From assembly GCF_014697615.1 (NCBI RefSeq), contig NZ_JACJSD010000002.1:62001-126000 (forward strand): 64,000 bases of DNA, given 5' to 3'. The notes below the pieces were generated by a model. That model did not search any database and was not told the DNA's origin. It saw nothing but the letters and a program-made list of their open reading frames with translations. The position numbers and the translations under genes were made by a program. The stretch is from Nostoc sp. FACHB-280. GTDB lineage: Bacteria; Cyanobacteriota; Cyanobacteriia; Cyanobacteriales; Nostocaceae. Each line of letters begins with the position of its first letter. Position 1 is the first letter of the stretch. Shown one piece after another: positions 23,425-33,555 of this stretch.

Positions 23425-24369
23425 ATGTCTGTTAATTGCTTGAAACCAAGAAATAAAAATCATGATACTGATACAGATAATCCTAATCAAGCATCAACAA
23501 AGGTAGAAATAGCTCTAGCATTAGATCAAATCAAAAGTTGTGTTTGGATGATAGGTATTCCATCATGGTTATTTGCCATAACAGACAGAAGTTTTGCGAT
23601 GTTGTCGGATGGAAACTTATCACCAGTAGATATATTGCAACTATTGATGACTTGCCTGTTTTTTGTGAGTTGGATTTATTTAAAACCAGAGGAAAGTTTA
23701 ACCAGCAATGATGTAGAGCCGAATGAATATGCAGAATATCTCAGTCGCAGCCAAGCCCTCAAGCTTAGGCTGAAGAAGCGACACATGATTAGCCAAGATT
23801 ACATTTTACCTTTTCCTTACTATTGCCAAATCTATCACCTGCTAAACTTAAAACACTTAGAAACCGTTCATAAATTCAGCCTGAATAGTTTAAAAATTTT
23901 GAGTATCAGTCAATTCCAAACAACTCATATCGGAGGAGTACTGAAATTTAACACTATGTTGCAACCAAATATGAATCTGTTGAGATTTTGGCGGCAACCA
24001 ATAGTAGAAGTAGATTTAATTTTACATACTCCCTATACTATTGAACTGAGCATTCCTGCATATAACGATAAAAGAATCGTTGTCCTCTTTCATACTTTCC
24101 CTATTAGTGAGAAGGAACATCAATTATTTATCGATATCTATAGTGATTTAGATTGGCCGAAGCCAATATTGCAATTTGTTTTACACTGCGCCACTTGTTT
24201 GACACTTTTTGAAGATTTGCCATATTTACAGGCTTTAGCAGACACCAATGTTGAGCGTTTATTTAATATCAATTCGGCTTCTAAGCATGAAACAATGTTA
24301 TTGTTTAAACGATTCGTAGAACTGTATGGTACTCGACAAAAAAGCATCCAGCTACCAGAATCGACATAA
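23425..24369 (+). CDS. Hypothetical protein with two N-terminal membrane segments
   Basis: 314 residues, not recognised. After a polar N-terminus there are two likely membrane segments (about 36-56, VWMIGIPSWLFAI; about 70-88, LLMTCLFFVSWIYL), then a ~210-residue soluble domain with FPYYCQIYHLLNLKHLE, FRFWRQP-like and FILQFVLHCATCL-type stretches. It is divergent from the retron-like unit and ends in a palindromic hairpin facing the ABC genes. No feature ties it to the RT as an effector. Confidence 0.7.
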   Translation: MSVNCLKPRNKNHDTDTDNPNQASTKVEIALALDQIKSCVWMIGIPSWLFAITDRSFAMLSDGNLSPVDILQLLMTCLFFVSWIYLKPEESLTSNDVEPNEYAEYLSRSQALKLRLKKRHMISQDYILPFPYYCQIYHLLNLKHLETVHKFSLNSLKILSISQFQTTHIGGVLKFNTMLQPNMNLLRFWRQPIVEVDLILHTPYTIELSIPAYNDKRIVVLFHTFPISEKEHQLFIDIYSDLDWPKPILQFVLHCATCLTLFEDLPYLQALADTNVERLFNINSASKHETMLLFKRFVELYGTRQKSIQLPEST

Positions 24370-24384
24370 GTTTGCTAAACAAAC

Positions 24385-24417
24385 AGATCCCCGACTTCTT
24401 TGAGAAGTCGGGGATCT
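24385..24417. terminator. Palindromic hairpin between convergent genes
   Basis: AGATCCCCGACTTCTT, one T, then the complement TGAGAAGTCGGGGATCT (one mismatch near the loop). It sits between the stop of the hypothetical gene and the stop of the ABC permease gene. Same family as 3992-4024. Confidence 0.55.
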
Positions 24418-24456
24418 AAAAGTTGCAATTGTTACAATTGACACAAGCGAAGTTAT

Positions 24457-26178
24457 CTAAACAGCAGACTCACTTCCAGCCAATAATGCTTTAGTTGCAG
24501 ACTCTCCTGCTTTTTTCAATTTGCGCGTTAGTTGAGATACTAAAAATGTTGCGATCGCAAAATGTCCTAAGATTGCCAGAAAATAAGCCAATGGTAATCC
24601 ATTAATGCTTAGTGGAGATAAAACAATGACTGGCGCAGCAATGGAAAATAGCCAAACTATAGGGTAGTTTTCAGGTCGATTAAAAAATATTCCTAAGAAA
24701 ATGGGTGGGAGTATAATCACAGACATTAACACCCCTGCTGCCCATAATTGGCGCTGTTCATTTTTCATGAAGAGAATTAACTGAGTTAAGGCTGCAAATA
24801 TCACAGCTAAACTACCTGCAAGCACTAGCGCCATCCAGGCATTCGTTTTACTTTCGATGCTGACTTGCGAAATCAAAGCAAAGCAGCTTAAGCAAGTCAC
24901 AGACATGATAACATTAATAGCGATCGCTAAAATTCCTGGGCTTTTTTCTCCCCAGATTAAATCCTGAATTAAACTAGTTTTGCTTAATTCTTTAGTTTGC
25001 TCAATATGTCGGTATCTAGTCCAATCTTGCAGTGTTTGACGACCAGGGGTAATCGCAGCAATTAAATATAAAAATAGCCCCAAATTCAAAACCATTAAAA
25101 ACCCGAAATTTTCCTGAATTGAATAAGTTCTAGGTAATTTATCGAATATTAAATCTTTCCAATCAGCACATCCTAAAATGATGAAATTAAAAACAGCAGT
25201 TAGTAAATAACTCTGCTTTTTGCTCAACATAGTTATATTAGGATCACGGAAACAACGCTGTAAAGATTGCCAAAAAAAGTATGCCCCGATAAAGTAAACT
25301 ACTACTGCAAAGACAGCCATAGTAATAAAGCTTTCTCCTATGGATAACATGAACCAATGAAAAGATTTGAAATTGGGAATAGCAAAACTAAATTTCTCGT
25401 CTATTTCAATATCAAAATATGGCATTAAAAAATAGGGATTAAGTAGCCCAAAAAAGCTCGCCGGATTGTTAGCATAAAAATTATATGATAAAGCTTCCTT
25501 AGTAAATGTGAGATATCCTAATAATGCGCCAATTCCCAACCAAGGCTGAAAAACTCCTAACCAAGAACCAACCAAGCCAAATAGTAATGCTGCACTGTAG
25601 TAGAAAAAACTAGCCCCGATGACTATTGCATCAAAACTGATAATTTCCATCACAGGAATTTTGGCATTCAAACCCATCCATAAATGCAAAGGTAACGCTA
25701 ATATTACAGCCACATAAAGTAAAGCTGGAACACCAAGCATTTTTCCCAATAAAATACTCTGTGGTGATTGGGGACTCAGGCGGATAAAATTTAGGGTATC
25801 GCGTCTTTGTTCTGTAGCTAAGTCATTAATTAGTAGATAACTACCTGCTGCTAATAAACCAAAGCTCACAATAATATTTACCCAAGTAAAGACATCCCAA
25901 GACCACAATTGCCAATTGATAATTACATTACCGAACCCATCAGCAAGACATCCAGGTAAGTCAGACTTGATTGTACCCGTGCAGTATCTATGGGTAAGGT
26001 TTTGTACAGCATCATAGCGTGTAGGTAACTGGGCTTGAAAGGATATAAATAAGATAAATTGACCCAGCAATGATAACGCAGATGTTAATAAAATATTTCG
26101 GGGTTTCAGTCTTCCTTTAAGTTCCCGAAATAACTGCGGATTTCCATTTCCTAAGTAATTTATTAATGCTTCTATCAT
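24457..26178 (-). CDS. ABC-2 type transporter permease (second)
   Basis: 573 residues with about 12 hydrophobic segments, starting MIEALINYLGNGNPQLFREL. It has the typical NDLATEQRRDTLNFIRLSPQ motif after the second membrane segment. It is a diverged paralog of the upstream permease at 26299-28152 (same NPQL-RE-KGRLK start and the same RRDTLNFIRLSPQ region). The two permeases and the ATPase at 28187 form a three-gene - strand operon. The substrate is unknown; exporters of this class move lipids, polysaccharides or drugs, and gliding-type systems share the layout. Confidence 0.85.
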   Translation of the reverse strand: MIEALINYLGNGNPQLFRELKGRLKPRNILLTSALSLLGQFILFISFQAQLPTRYDAVQNLTHRYCTGTIKSDLPGCLADGFGNVIINWQLWSWDVFTWVNIIVSFGLLAAGSYLLINDLATEQRRDTLNFIRLSPQSPQSILLGKMLGVPALLYVAVILALPLHLWMGLNAKIPVMEIISFDAIVIGASFFYYSAALLFGLVGSWLGVFQPWLGIGALLGYLTFTKEALSYNFYANNPASFFGLLNPYFLMPYFDIEIDEKFSFAIPNFKSFHWFMLSIGESFITMAVFAVVVYFIGAYFFWQSLQRCFRDPNITMLSKKQSYLLTAVFNFIILGCADWKDLIFDKLPRTYSIQENFGFLMVLNLGLFLYLIAAITPGRQTLQDWTRYRHIEQTKELSKTSLIQDLIWGEKSPGILAIAINVIMSVTCLSCFALISQVSIESKTNAWMALVLAGSLAVIFAALTQLILFMKNEQRQLWAAGVLMSVIILPPIFLGIFFNRPENYPIVWLFSIAAPVIVLSPLSINGLPLAYFLAILGHFAIATFLVSQLTRKLKKAGESATKALLAGSESAV

Positions 26179-26298
26179 GAATATTTCTCCTCATTAACTA
26201 GTTAATTATCTATAGCAATCCTAAATGATGTGCAAACATCTCTCTACCTTTTCTCCCTTGTCCCCCTTGTCAAATAGGACTGCTATATTGCTGATGAA

Positions 26299-28152
26299 TT
26301 ACCGTCCGGCTAATAATGCTTTTGTTGCAGATTCCCCAACTAACTTCACCTGATTTGCCAGATTTACATTTAACAAAGCTAAAACAGTGAACTCAGCTAA
26401 AAGCGACATAAAAGTTGTTGTTGTGGCTGAGTATTCCAAAGCAGCCCAAGGAAAATTAGAAAATAACCAAAACATAGTATTAGTTTCAGGTCTGATTTCT
26501 AATAGAGCCAAAATTATTGGTGGCGTAAATATTAATATCCCTAGAATAATACTGGACAAAAACACCCGTTTGGAAGTTTTTAACAATAAGATGCTCTGTA
26601 ATATGGTGGCATAAATCATCGTTATAGCAATGAACATCGCCACTCCTAAAATAGCTTTCAGCCTGCCAATTCGATTCACCCAATCAATAGCATTGTTATG
26701 ATGAATATTCAAAGCTGGAGCGAGTAAAATCCATACTAGTAAGGGGATAGTTATGATTATTAAACTCACTCCAACTGAAACTATTACGGGACTTTTATCC
26801 TGCCAAATTAAATCACGCCATACAGATTTATTACTAAAAGCATTGCTACTAGATGTTTGTTGATGACGATATCTTGCCCAATCTTGTACTTGTTGTCTAC
26901 AAGGAGACAAAATCATAAACAAACAAGTTAGTAAAACGAAGTTAAGAAATATAAGCCAGAAGAAGTTTTGACTTATTTGATAATTCAAATCATAGTAACA
27001 GTTTATTGGTTTATTGTCTCGGTAAGCAAGGCAGTAATTTTTAGTATATTGCAGGGTAAATCCCCAAAAAATTACTTGATAGCCAGCTACCAATAAGTAA
27101 CTTTGTCCTTTACTAAGTAAGGTAGCATTAGGATTACGAAACCGCCTTCCAAGTGCTTGCCAAATCCAATAGCAGCCAACACCATAATTGAGTAGGTGTA
27201 ACCCTGTAAATGTGAAAACATTTCTTCCTAATGGTAGGTAGAAAAATTGAGTTTCTCCTAACAATGATGGGTTGCTGTTATTCAAGAGACTTGGGAACAT
27301 ATATTTCAGCATATCAAACGGGGTTAGTAGCCTCAGCCAAGCTGCTGTGGTGTGTAAATCTTCGCTACTAAATGCAAATTGCATTGCATTTAACAAAAAT
27401 ATGAAAACTGCACCACTAGCCAACCAAGGCTGAAAACCACTAAATCGATTACTCATCAAACCAAATAATAATGTGGCACTGTAAAAGAAGAAGCAACTAG
27501 CAGCTAAGACGATATAAAAGCTAACAATATAACTGATGTTAACTTGGGCAGAAATTCCTGACCAAATATGCAAAGGAATCGCCAAGGAAATTATCAAGTA
27601 CATGATAATTGGGACTCCTAGCATTTTGCCAGTTAAAATGCTGGTTTCTGGCTGGGGACTGAGGCGGATGAAATTTAGAGTACCGCGCTTTTCTTCTTGA
27701 GCAAGATTGTTGACTAGTAAATATGTACCAGCGACTAATAGTGTGTAGATAAAAACTATGCAGAGTGTAATAAATATGTGTTCCCAGTGGTCACGCCACC
27801 ACATTTGAAAATTAATTTCGGACATGGGGCATGGTTGCTGATATAGGTTGTAATCTAACTGTTTTTGTTGTGCTTTGAGGAATTGTAATTTATCTGGTGA
27901 TTGAGTCTTTTCTATGAGTTTAGAGACTGATTCAAGTTGCTTTTGATGAACCTTGCTCAGATTACAATACACACCATTTAGGGGATATTTATTATTAGGA
28001 TATTCTCTAAGATGATAGATAAATAATCCCAACTGAGCAATTAGAGAGATAGCGAAAGCAAATATTAAGTTAAAAACTTTGAGACGACCTTTGATTTCTC
28101 GTAAAAGTTGAGGGTTCCAATCGCCAATTTTATCCAAAAAATTGAGATACAT
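26299..28152 (-). CDS. ABC-2 type transporter permease (first)
   Basis: 617 residues. Compared with its paralog it has a longer loop after the first membrane segment (about 35-115, Gln/Lys-rich, CNLSKVHQKQLESVSKL). The conserved NNLAQEEKRGTLNFIRLSPQ follows the second segment, and about ten more membrane segments follow. It starts 34 bp after the ATPase gene, so it is almost certainly co-transcribed. It probably forms a heterodimer with the second permease. Confidence 0.85.
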   Translation of the reverse strand: MYLNFLDKIGDWNPQLLREIKGRLKVFNLIFAFAISLIAQLGLFIYHLREYPNNKYPLNGVYCNLSKVHQKQLESVSKLIEKTQSPDKLQFLKAQQKQLDYNLYQQPCPMSEINFQMWWRDHWEHIFITLCIVFIYTLLVAGTYLLVNNLAQEEKRGTLNFIRLSPQPETSILTGKMLGVPIIMYLIISLAIPLHIWSGISAQVNISYIVSFYIVLAASCFFFYSATLLFGLMSNRFSGFQPWLASGAVFIFLLNAMQFAFSSEDLHTTAAWLRLLTPFDMLKYMFPSLLNNSNPSLLGETQFFYLPLGRNVFTFTGLHLLNYGVGCYWIWQALGRRFRNPNATLLSKGQSYLLVAGYQVIFWGFTLQYTKNYCLAYRDNKPINCYYDLNYQISQNFFWLIFLNFVLLTCLFMILSPCRQQVQDWARYRHQQTSSSNAFSNKSVWRDLIWQDKSPVIVSVGVSLIIITIPLLVWILLAPALNIHHNNAIDWVNRIGRLKAILGVAMFIAITMIYATILQSILLLKTSKRVFLSSIILGILIFTPPIILALLEIRPETNTMFWLFSNFPWAALEYSATTTTFMSLLAEFTVLALLNVNLANQVKLVGESATKALLAGR

Positions 28153-28186
28153 AGGAGAAATGATTCTAAGTTAAAAATTTGATATT

Positions 28187-29137
28187 TTAAGATGCTTGTT
28201 TATGACCCAGCTTGAGGAAAATGCTTTCTAGGTCTTCTTGTGTGCAATGAAAGTCAGTGATGGGGATATTAGCTTGAATTAGCGATCGCAATAATTCTGC
28301 ACAAGCATTCTGATCACCAGAAAAGTTCACGCGTAGATTATTAGTTCCTGGTAAAACTTCCCATGCTTCTACCAAAGGATGATTTTTTAATTCACTAATT
28401 ACAGCATCAACTTTGCCTAAGGTTGACAACATAATTTGTTGTCGAGCTAAACGCTGATAAAGTTGTTTTAGTGAAGCACTTTCTACTAAAAAACCTAACT
28501 CCATAATTCCAATTGAAGTACACAGTTCCGCTAAATCGCTGAGAACATGGGACGAAATTAAAATTGTCATCCCAGCTTCTTGCAAAGCTTTGATAATTTC
28601 GCGGAATTGCATTCTGGCGATGGGGTCAAGTCCAGATACAGGTTCATCTAGTAGTAATAAAATCGGCTCATGGATGATAGTGCGGGCTAAACTGAGGCGC
28701 TGTTTCATCCCCCGCGACAGCGTAGAAATTAAACTGTTGCGTTTATTCCCCAATTGAATGAGTTCTAAAACTTCGTGTAGACGCTGAGTGCGACGAGGTT
28801 CGCGCAAACGATACAACCGCGCAAAGTAATCGAGGTAATCCCAAACTGTTAAATCTTCATACAGAGGATAGTCATCGGGTAAATAGCCAAGACGACGCTT
28901 GATAGTCGGGTTACTCTTGTCCCGTACCATGCGATCGCCGTTAATATATATTTCACCCGTAGTTGGTTCTTCAGCCGTTGCTAACATCCGAATGAGAGTT
29001 GTTTTACCCGCACCATTCGGCCCTATCAGTCCGTATACTTCACCCGTTTCGATTTCTAAATGAACATCATTTACGGCTATGTACCGTTCAAATTGCTTGG
29101 TGAGTCCACTGGTGCGAATTGCTAATTCTTTTACCAT
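28187..29137 (-). CDS. ABC transporter ATP-binding protein
   Basis: 316 residues. Walker A GPNGAGKTTL, Q-loop region GYLPDDYPLYEDLTV, signature LSRGMKQRLSLART, Walker B LLLLDEPVSGLD and switch ISSHVLSDLAELC are all present, followed by a ~90-residue C-terminal domain typical of ABC-2 exporters. It is the first gene of the operon with the two paralogous permeases. Confidence 0.93.
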   Translation of the reverse strand: MVKELAIRTSGLTKQFERYIAVNDVHLEIETGEVYGLIGPNGAGKTTLIRMLATAEEPTTGEIYINGDRMVRDKSNPTIKRRLGYLPDDYPLYEDLTVWDYLDYFARLYRLREPRRTQRLHEVLELIQLGNKRNSLISTLSRGMKQRLSLARTIIHEPILLLLDEPVSGLDPIARMQFREIIKALQEAGMTILISSHVLSDLAELCTSIGIMELGFLVESASLKQLYQRLARQQIMLSTLGKVDAVISELKNHPLVEAWEVLPGTNNLRVNFSGDQNACAELLRSLIQANIPITDFHCTQEDLESIFLKLGHKQAS

Positions 29138-29370
29138 AGCTACAAGAGTACGGTGGTTAATTACACACTAACCTAGCCTCTCTTTAGCCCTGTTGTCAGT
29201 CTCGTTTCCAAAATTGAAACTGAGTTATGATCAAATTTATCTTTAGTGTTTAAATATACAGCTAATAACATTTCAGGCTGATAAAAAAGTAGGTAAAGTA
29301 TATAACTTACCTACTAGTTCGCAAATATTCTATTTTTTGAGGGATTTTGACAAATTAAATTTGATTTGAT

Positions 29371-29508
29371 TAGGACTTACGCACAGCCTACGGAAGAACG
29401 AACCACAGAGGCGCAGAGAGAAGTTGCGTGCGCGGGTTCCCCGCGTTGAGCAAACTTCGGGAGTTCACGGAGAAATGAGAGTTTGCGAGAGTTTTTGCGT
29501 AAGTCCTA
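29371..29508. mobile_element. MITE-like element with 13-bp perfect terminal inverted repeats
   Basis: TAGGACTTACGCA at 29371-29383 and its exact complement TGCGTAAGTCCTA at 29496-29508 enclose about 110 bp (ACCACAGAGGCGCAGAG, GCGGGTTCCCCGCG). There is no ORF. It looks like a non-autonomous transposable element between the ABC operon and the mscS gene; the rest of this 500-bp gap shows nothing else. Confidence 0.75.
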
Positions 29509-29649
29509 TATCAATAGGACTCATATTGGATTTCTGAAAAAATCAGTACGCTCAGATCAGGCTTCTTTCCTACTCCCGACTCCCCATTCCCTATTCCCTA
29601 CCTACACAAATAAATTCAGAAATCAAACCGGATTCCTATATCTGCAAAC

Positions 29650-30516
29650 TTAACTCATCAAAGATGCAGATGAAATAACAGACTGGACATCTTCTGGTGT
29701 GTTGTTTGTAACTTGATTACTAAAGGCATAGCGTTGTTCTGGAATGGGATAACCGGCTTCACCAAAGGTTTCACGAATAACTTTGTTGGTGTCAAAATAA
29801 ACTTGCCAGTAATGTTCGTTATTGCAGTAGGGACGGACGGCTAATACTGGCCCTGCTAAATTAAATGTGATAATTTCTACATCTGGTGCAGGGTTATTAA
29901 CGACGTTGGGAATTTGGCTGATTCTGGCTTTGAGACGAGCGATCGCATCATTGTGATCAACATTGTGATGTAGCTGTGCCAGCAAATCAACTCGACGGTA
30001 AGGATTAGCTGAGAAATTTTGGATATTATCAGAAAAAATCTTGTTATTGGCGACAATTGTTAACACATTATCGGGTGTATTGATACTAGTGGTGAACAGT
30101 CCAATTTCTACAACTGTACCTGTGACACCTGCGGCTGTGATAAAATCACCCACTTTAAATGGACTAAAGACAATCAAAAACGCCCCAGCAGCAAAGTTAG
30201 CTAACAACCCACCCCAAGCTGCACCGATAGCTACACCAGCAGCCGCTAACAATGCAGCAAACGAAGTGGTTTCTATACCGAAAAAGCCGAGAATGGCGAC
30301 AACTAAAACAATTCTTAAAGTTACGCCGATGATATTAAGCAGGTAGTTAACTAGAGTTGGATCAACGTGTTGACTGCGAAAACCACGTCTGACTAATTTG
30401 AGTGAAAAATCAATCAGCTTTTGTGCCACAATCCATAGAGCGATCGCACCCAGGATTTTCAAGCCAAATGTCGTTAACAGTGCAACTGCTACTTGGCCAA
30501 TTTGATTAAAATTCAT
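29650..30516 (-). CDS. MscS-family small-conductance mechanosensitive channel
   Basis: 288 residues. Three N-terminal membrane segments end in the pore helix FAALLAAAGVAIGAAWGGLLANFAAG, followed by the MscS beta domain (FKVGDFITAAGVTGTVVEIGLFTTSI, PDNVLTIVANNKI) and the C-terminal cage (about 180-265). It acts as an osmotic safety valve in the plasma membrane. The size matches E. coli MscS. It is monocistronic. Confidence 0.93.
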   Translation of the reverse strand: MNFNQIGQVAVALLTTFGLKILGAIALWIVAQKLIDFSLKLVRRGFRSQHVDPTLVNYLLNIIGVTLRIVLVVAILGFFGIETTSFAALLAAAGVAIGAAWGGLLANFAAGAFLIVFSPFKVGDFITAAGVTGTVVEIGLFTTSINTPDNVLTIVANNKIFSDNIQNFSANPYRRVDLLAQLHHNVDHNDAIARLKARISQIPNVVNNPAPDVEIITFNLAGPVLAVRPYCNNEHYWQVYFDTNKVIRETFGEAGYPIPEQRYAFSNQVTNNTPEDVQSVISSASLMS

Positions 30517-30666
30517 AAACTTTTTTATTTCTTGCTAGTTTTATCCAAAACATTACAAGAAACTGAGCAAAAAGTTTTCAGGAACAGTTTTTTTTTAATG
30601 TTTGAGTAAATACCAAAAACTGTTACTCTATTAAAGTTAGTCAGAATTAGTTTATTATCCGCAATT

Positions 30667-30879
30667 TTATTGTGTTTTTCGATGCTCTTCAATTCTGCTA
30701 AAGATGTCATCGATTGTTGAATTTCCTAAAATTTGATCTCTATCTTTTGTGTAATCTCCACTACCTTTTTCAAATTGCTGCATAAATCTTGCCATTCCAG
30801 CAGGGACAAGAGCTTTTGTCAAAGCTTCTATTCCCAACCTTCTAATTTCAGCTTGAGTGAGTTTAGTCACGTCTAGCAT
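30667..30879 (-). CDS. Small hypothetical protein, possibly antitoxin-like
   Basis: 70 residues; ATG with GGAGG 6 bases upstream. It begins MLDVTKLTQAEIRRLGIEAL and has a charged C-terminus (RIEEHRKTQ), no Cys and no signal. Short proteins of this type are widespread in cyanobacteria without a clear function. The size and charge would fit an antitoxin, but no toxin-like ORF is next to it, so this is a weak guess. Confidence 0.6.
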   Translation of the reverse strand: MLDVTKLTQAEIRRLGIEALTKALVPAGMARFMQQFEKGSGDYTKDRDQILGNSTIDDIFSRIEEHRKTQ

Positions 30880-30980
30880 TGATTACCTCCAATACCCACT
30901 GCAAAAATTAAAGCTTCCAGATGTGCATCTTGCTCGGTATGATATTTAATCTGCAAGCATTTACCTAATAGAAACTAGCT

Positions 30981-32066
30981 ATGACTCAAAACTACCGCAT
31001 TACCTTACTTCCCGGCGATGGCATTGGCCCTGAAATTATGGCAGTGGCGGTAGATGTGCTGAAAGTCGTAGGGAAAAAATTTGATATTGAGTTTGCCTTC
31101 CAAGAAGCTTTAATTGGTGGTGCAGCCATTGACGCAACAGGCGAACCTCTACCAGCCGCTACCTTAGACGCTTGTCGCAATAGTGATTCTGTATTACTCG
31201 CCGCTATTGGTGGTTATAAGTGGGATACTTTACCATCTCACCAGCGCCCAGAAGCAGGTTTGTTAGGACTCCGCGCTGGTTTGGGGTTGTTTGCCAATTT
31301 ACGTCCCGCCCAAATTTTGCCGCAATTAATTGACGCTTCGACTTTGAAACGGGAAGTTGTCGAGGGCGTAGATATTATGGTGGTGCGGGAACTGACTGGT
31401 GGAATTTACTTTGGTAAACCCAAGGGAATTTTTGAAACCGAAACAGGTGAGAAACGCGGTGTAAATACAATGGTTTACAGCGAGTCGGAAATTGAGCGCA
31501 TCGGGAGAGTCGCCTTTGAAACTGCCAGAAAAAGACGCGGTAAACTCTGTTCTGTAGATAAAGCCAACGTATTAGAAGTATCGCAGTTATGGCGCGATCG
31601 CATCACGAAACTGTCCGCCGAATATCCCGATGTCGAACTGTCTCACCTTTATGTTGATAATGCCGCGATGCAATTAGTCCGCGCTCCGAAACAATTCGAT
31701 ACGATTGTTACCGGGAACTTGTTTGGTGATATTCTCTCTGATGCGGCGGCGATGTTAACTGGCAGTATTGGGATGTTACCTTCTGCGAGTTTGGGTGCTT
31801 CTGGCCCTGGTGTATATGAACCAGTCCACGGTTCTGCACCGGATATTGCAGGACAAGATAAAGCTAATCCTTTAGCGCAGGTTTTGAGTGCAGCGATGAT
31901 GTTACGCTACGGGTTAAATCAGCCACAAGCAGCAGATAGCATCGAAAAAGCTGTGTTGCAAGTTTTAGAGCAAGGCGATCGCACAGGCGATATCATGTCA
32001 CCAGGAATGAACCTTTTGGGTTGTCAGGCAATGGGTAACTCACTCATTCAGGCACTAGAGAAATAA
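30981..32066 (+). CDS. leuB: 3-isopropylmalate dehydrogenase
   Basis: 361 residues, the usual length. Motifs are clear: [12 protein letters not shown], the substrate loop [38 protein letters not shown] (catalytic Lys), YVDNAAMQL (catalytic Asp region), [13 protein letters not shown] and [13 protein letters not shown] for NAD. It oxidises and decarboxylates 3-isopropylmalate in leucine synthesis, in the cytosol. It is a single gene here; other leu genes are not in the window. Confidence 0.97.
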   Translation: MTQNYRITLLPGDGIGPEIMAVAVDVLKVVGKKFDIEFAFQEALIGGAAIDATGEPLPAATLDACRNSDSVLLAAIGGYKWDTLPSHQRPEAGLLGLRAGLGLFANLRPAQILPQLIDASTLKREVVEGVDIMVVRELTGGIYFGKPKGIFETETGEKRGVNTMVYSESEIERIGRVAFETARKRRGKLCSVDKANVLEVSQLWRDRITKLSAEYPDVELSHLYVDNAAMQLVRAPKQFDTIVTGNLFGDILSDAAAMLTGSIGMLPSASLGASGPGVYEPVHGSAPDIAGQDKANPLAQVLSAAMMLRYGLNQPQAADSIEKAVLQVLEQGDRTGDIMSPGMNLLGCQAMGNSLIQALEK

Positions 32067-32159
32067 TTCTTTTTGCATAAACTCGCCAAATTGGCAATCT
32101 TTACAGAAACTTTCGGGTACACTATAGACAAAATCTAGTAAGTAGATAGCAGTAACATA

Positions 32160-32420
32160 GTGTACGCTTTACGACAAGAGACAACTAATTTCACCGCCTC
32201 TAGAATCCAGCCACCTCTGATTGATCCCGCAGTCATCAGGGCGGCTGGCAAGATTTACTACACTTATTGTGAAGTACATCCTGAAATTGCGGGGCAACCT
32301 TCTGGGGTAGCAATTAATCGTGTTACCCATCGCGGTAAAGTCATTTTTACCAACCAACCCGTTCTCTTACCGCAAGAATGTTTTGTGCCTTTAAATCAAA
32401 TTGAGTCACACATGTATTAG
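32160..32420 (+). CDS. Small hypothetical protein
   Basis: 86 residues from a GTG start; no strong ribosome-binding site is visible. It contains PPLIDPAVIRAAGKIYYTY and VAINRVTHRGKVIFTNQPVL. Soluble, with no recognised domain. It lies between leuB and the prepilin peptidase gene on the same strand. The clean frame and protein-like composition suggest it is real; the start is uncertain. Confidence 0.5.
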   Translation: MYALRQETTNFTASRIQPPLIDPAVIRAAGKIYYTYCEVHPEIAGQPSGVAINRVTHRGKVIFTNQPVLLPQECFVPLNQIESHMY

Positions 32421-32505
32421 TTATTAGTCATTGGTCATTGGTCATTGGTCATTTGACAAAGAACAAATGACAAACGACAAATGACACAGAACAATTGACA
32501 AATGA
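32421..32505. repeat. Heptamer repeats (TTGGTCA / AAATGAC)
   Basis: Three TCATTGG units are followed by inverted AAATGAC/CAAACGAC units just before the prepilin peptidase start. A shorter set is at 34235-34265 before accD. These are typical Nostoc short tandem repeats. Confidence 0.75.
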
Positions 32506-32509
32506 CTAT

Positions 32510-33328
32510 ATGGACTTTTTAATGGCCGTTCCGGCGATTATTGTTGTTTTCGCCTTGGGTGCATCTATAGGTAGCTTCATTAACGTTGTAGTTTATCGAA
32601 TCCCTGCGGGGTTATCGATTCTTTGGCCACCGTCCCGTTGCCCCCATTGCTTAAACCAGCTAAAAGCTTATGACAATGTACCCGTGCTGGGATGGTTGTG
32701 GTTACGCGGAAAATGCCGTTATTGCAAAAATAAAATAGCTGTTCGTTATCCCGTAGTAGAAGCAATAACGGGATTAATTTTTGTTGTGATTTTTTTAGTA
32801 TTTCAAGTTTCCATCGCTACGTTAGGATATTGGGCTTTTTGTAGTTGGCTGTTGGCTTTAGCCTTAATTGACTTAGATACCATGACTCTCCCCAATGCCC
32901 TAACACAATCAGGTTTAGTGTTAGGCTTGGGATTTCAAATAATTAGCGGTTTTACCCACGAAGCCAGCAGTGTCAGTATAGTTAGACACCTGATGATGGG
33001 GATAGTTGGTGCAGTTATTGGTTTATGGCTATTTGATGGCATCGCCTTTGGTGGTTCAATAGCTTTAGGTAAAACGGCGATGGGTGCGGGAGATGCCAAA
33101 CTTGCAGCGATGATGGGTGCTTGGCTGGGTTGGCGGTATTTGCTGTTAGCTAGTTTAATTGCCTGCGCCGTGGGAGTATTAATAGGTGGATTAGTATTGG
33201 TGCGATCGCGCCAAAAAACCGGAGTAAAAATCCCCTTCGGCCCTTTTTTAGCACTAGGCGCAATCATCACTGTCTTTACCGGGCCAGCCATTTTATCGGC
33301 TTATTTGAAATTTGCCTTTCCATCCTAG
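32510..33328 (+). CDS. pilD: Prepilin leader peptidase / N-methyltransferase
   Basis: 272 residues from the ATG at 32510; a TTG at 32495 lies within the repeat. It has an N-terminal ASIGSFINVVVYRIP motif and a zinc-type CPHC...CRYC pair (methyltransferase domain), then the peptidase with the two catalytic Asp in LIDLDTMTLPN and GAGDAKLAAMMGAW, and about eight membrane segments. It cuts and methylates type IV prepilins at the inner membrane, as needed for pili and hormogonium motility. Confidence 0.94.
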   Translation: MDFLMAVPAIIVVFALGASIGSFINVVVYRIPAGLSILWPPSRCPHCLNQLKAYDNVPVLGWLWLRGKCRYCKNKIAVRYPVVEAITGLIFVVIFLVFQVSIATLGYWAFCSWLLALALIDLDTMTLPNALTQSGLVLGLGFQIISGFTHEASSVSIVRHLMMGIVGAVIGLWLFDGIAFGGSIALGKTAMGAGDAKLAAMMGAWLGWRYLLLASLIACAVGVLIGGLVLVRSRQKTGVKIPFGPFLALGAIITVFTGPAILSAYLKFAFPS

Positions 33329-33339
33329 CTAAATAATAT

Positions 33340-33450
33340 TAGAGTAAGGGTGAAGGGGTATAGGGGTGTACTTCGACTACGCTCAGTAACCAGGATGTAG
33401 GTATTCAAAATCCTTACACCCTCAAACCCTCACACCCTTACACCCAGTCT
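33340..33450. repeat. Heptamer repeat block (GGGTGAAGGGGTATAGGGG / TTACACCCTCAAACCC)
   Basis: A G-rich half and an inverted C-rich half flank CTTCGACTACGCTCAG, another repeat used throughout this genome. It lies just past the prepilin peptidase stop. Confidence 0.6.
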
Positions 33451-33555
33451 CCATAGAAAATCTTTGTGTGTAAGTTATGGGTTAATCAAACACCCAGATT
33501 AACCGATACAATCGTTTAAACAGACTCTACAACTATTACTAGAAATTCCATCCTG

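Noticed and set aside
30525..30710. 61-codon ORF as toxin partner of the 70-residue protein
   Set aside because: It overlaps the end of that gene, is AT-rich, has no recognisable toxin features and no ribosome-binding site.
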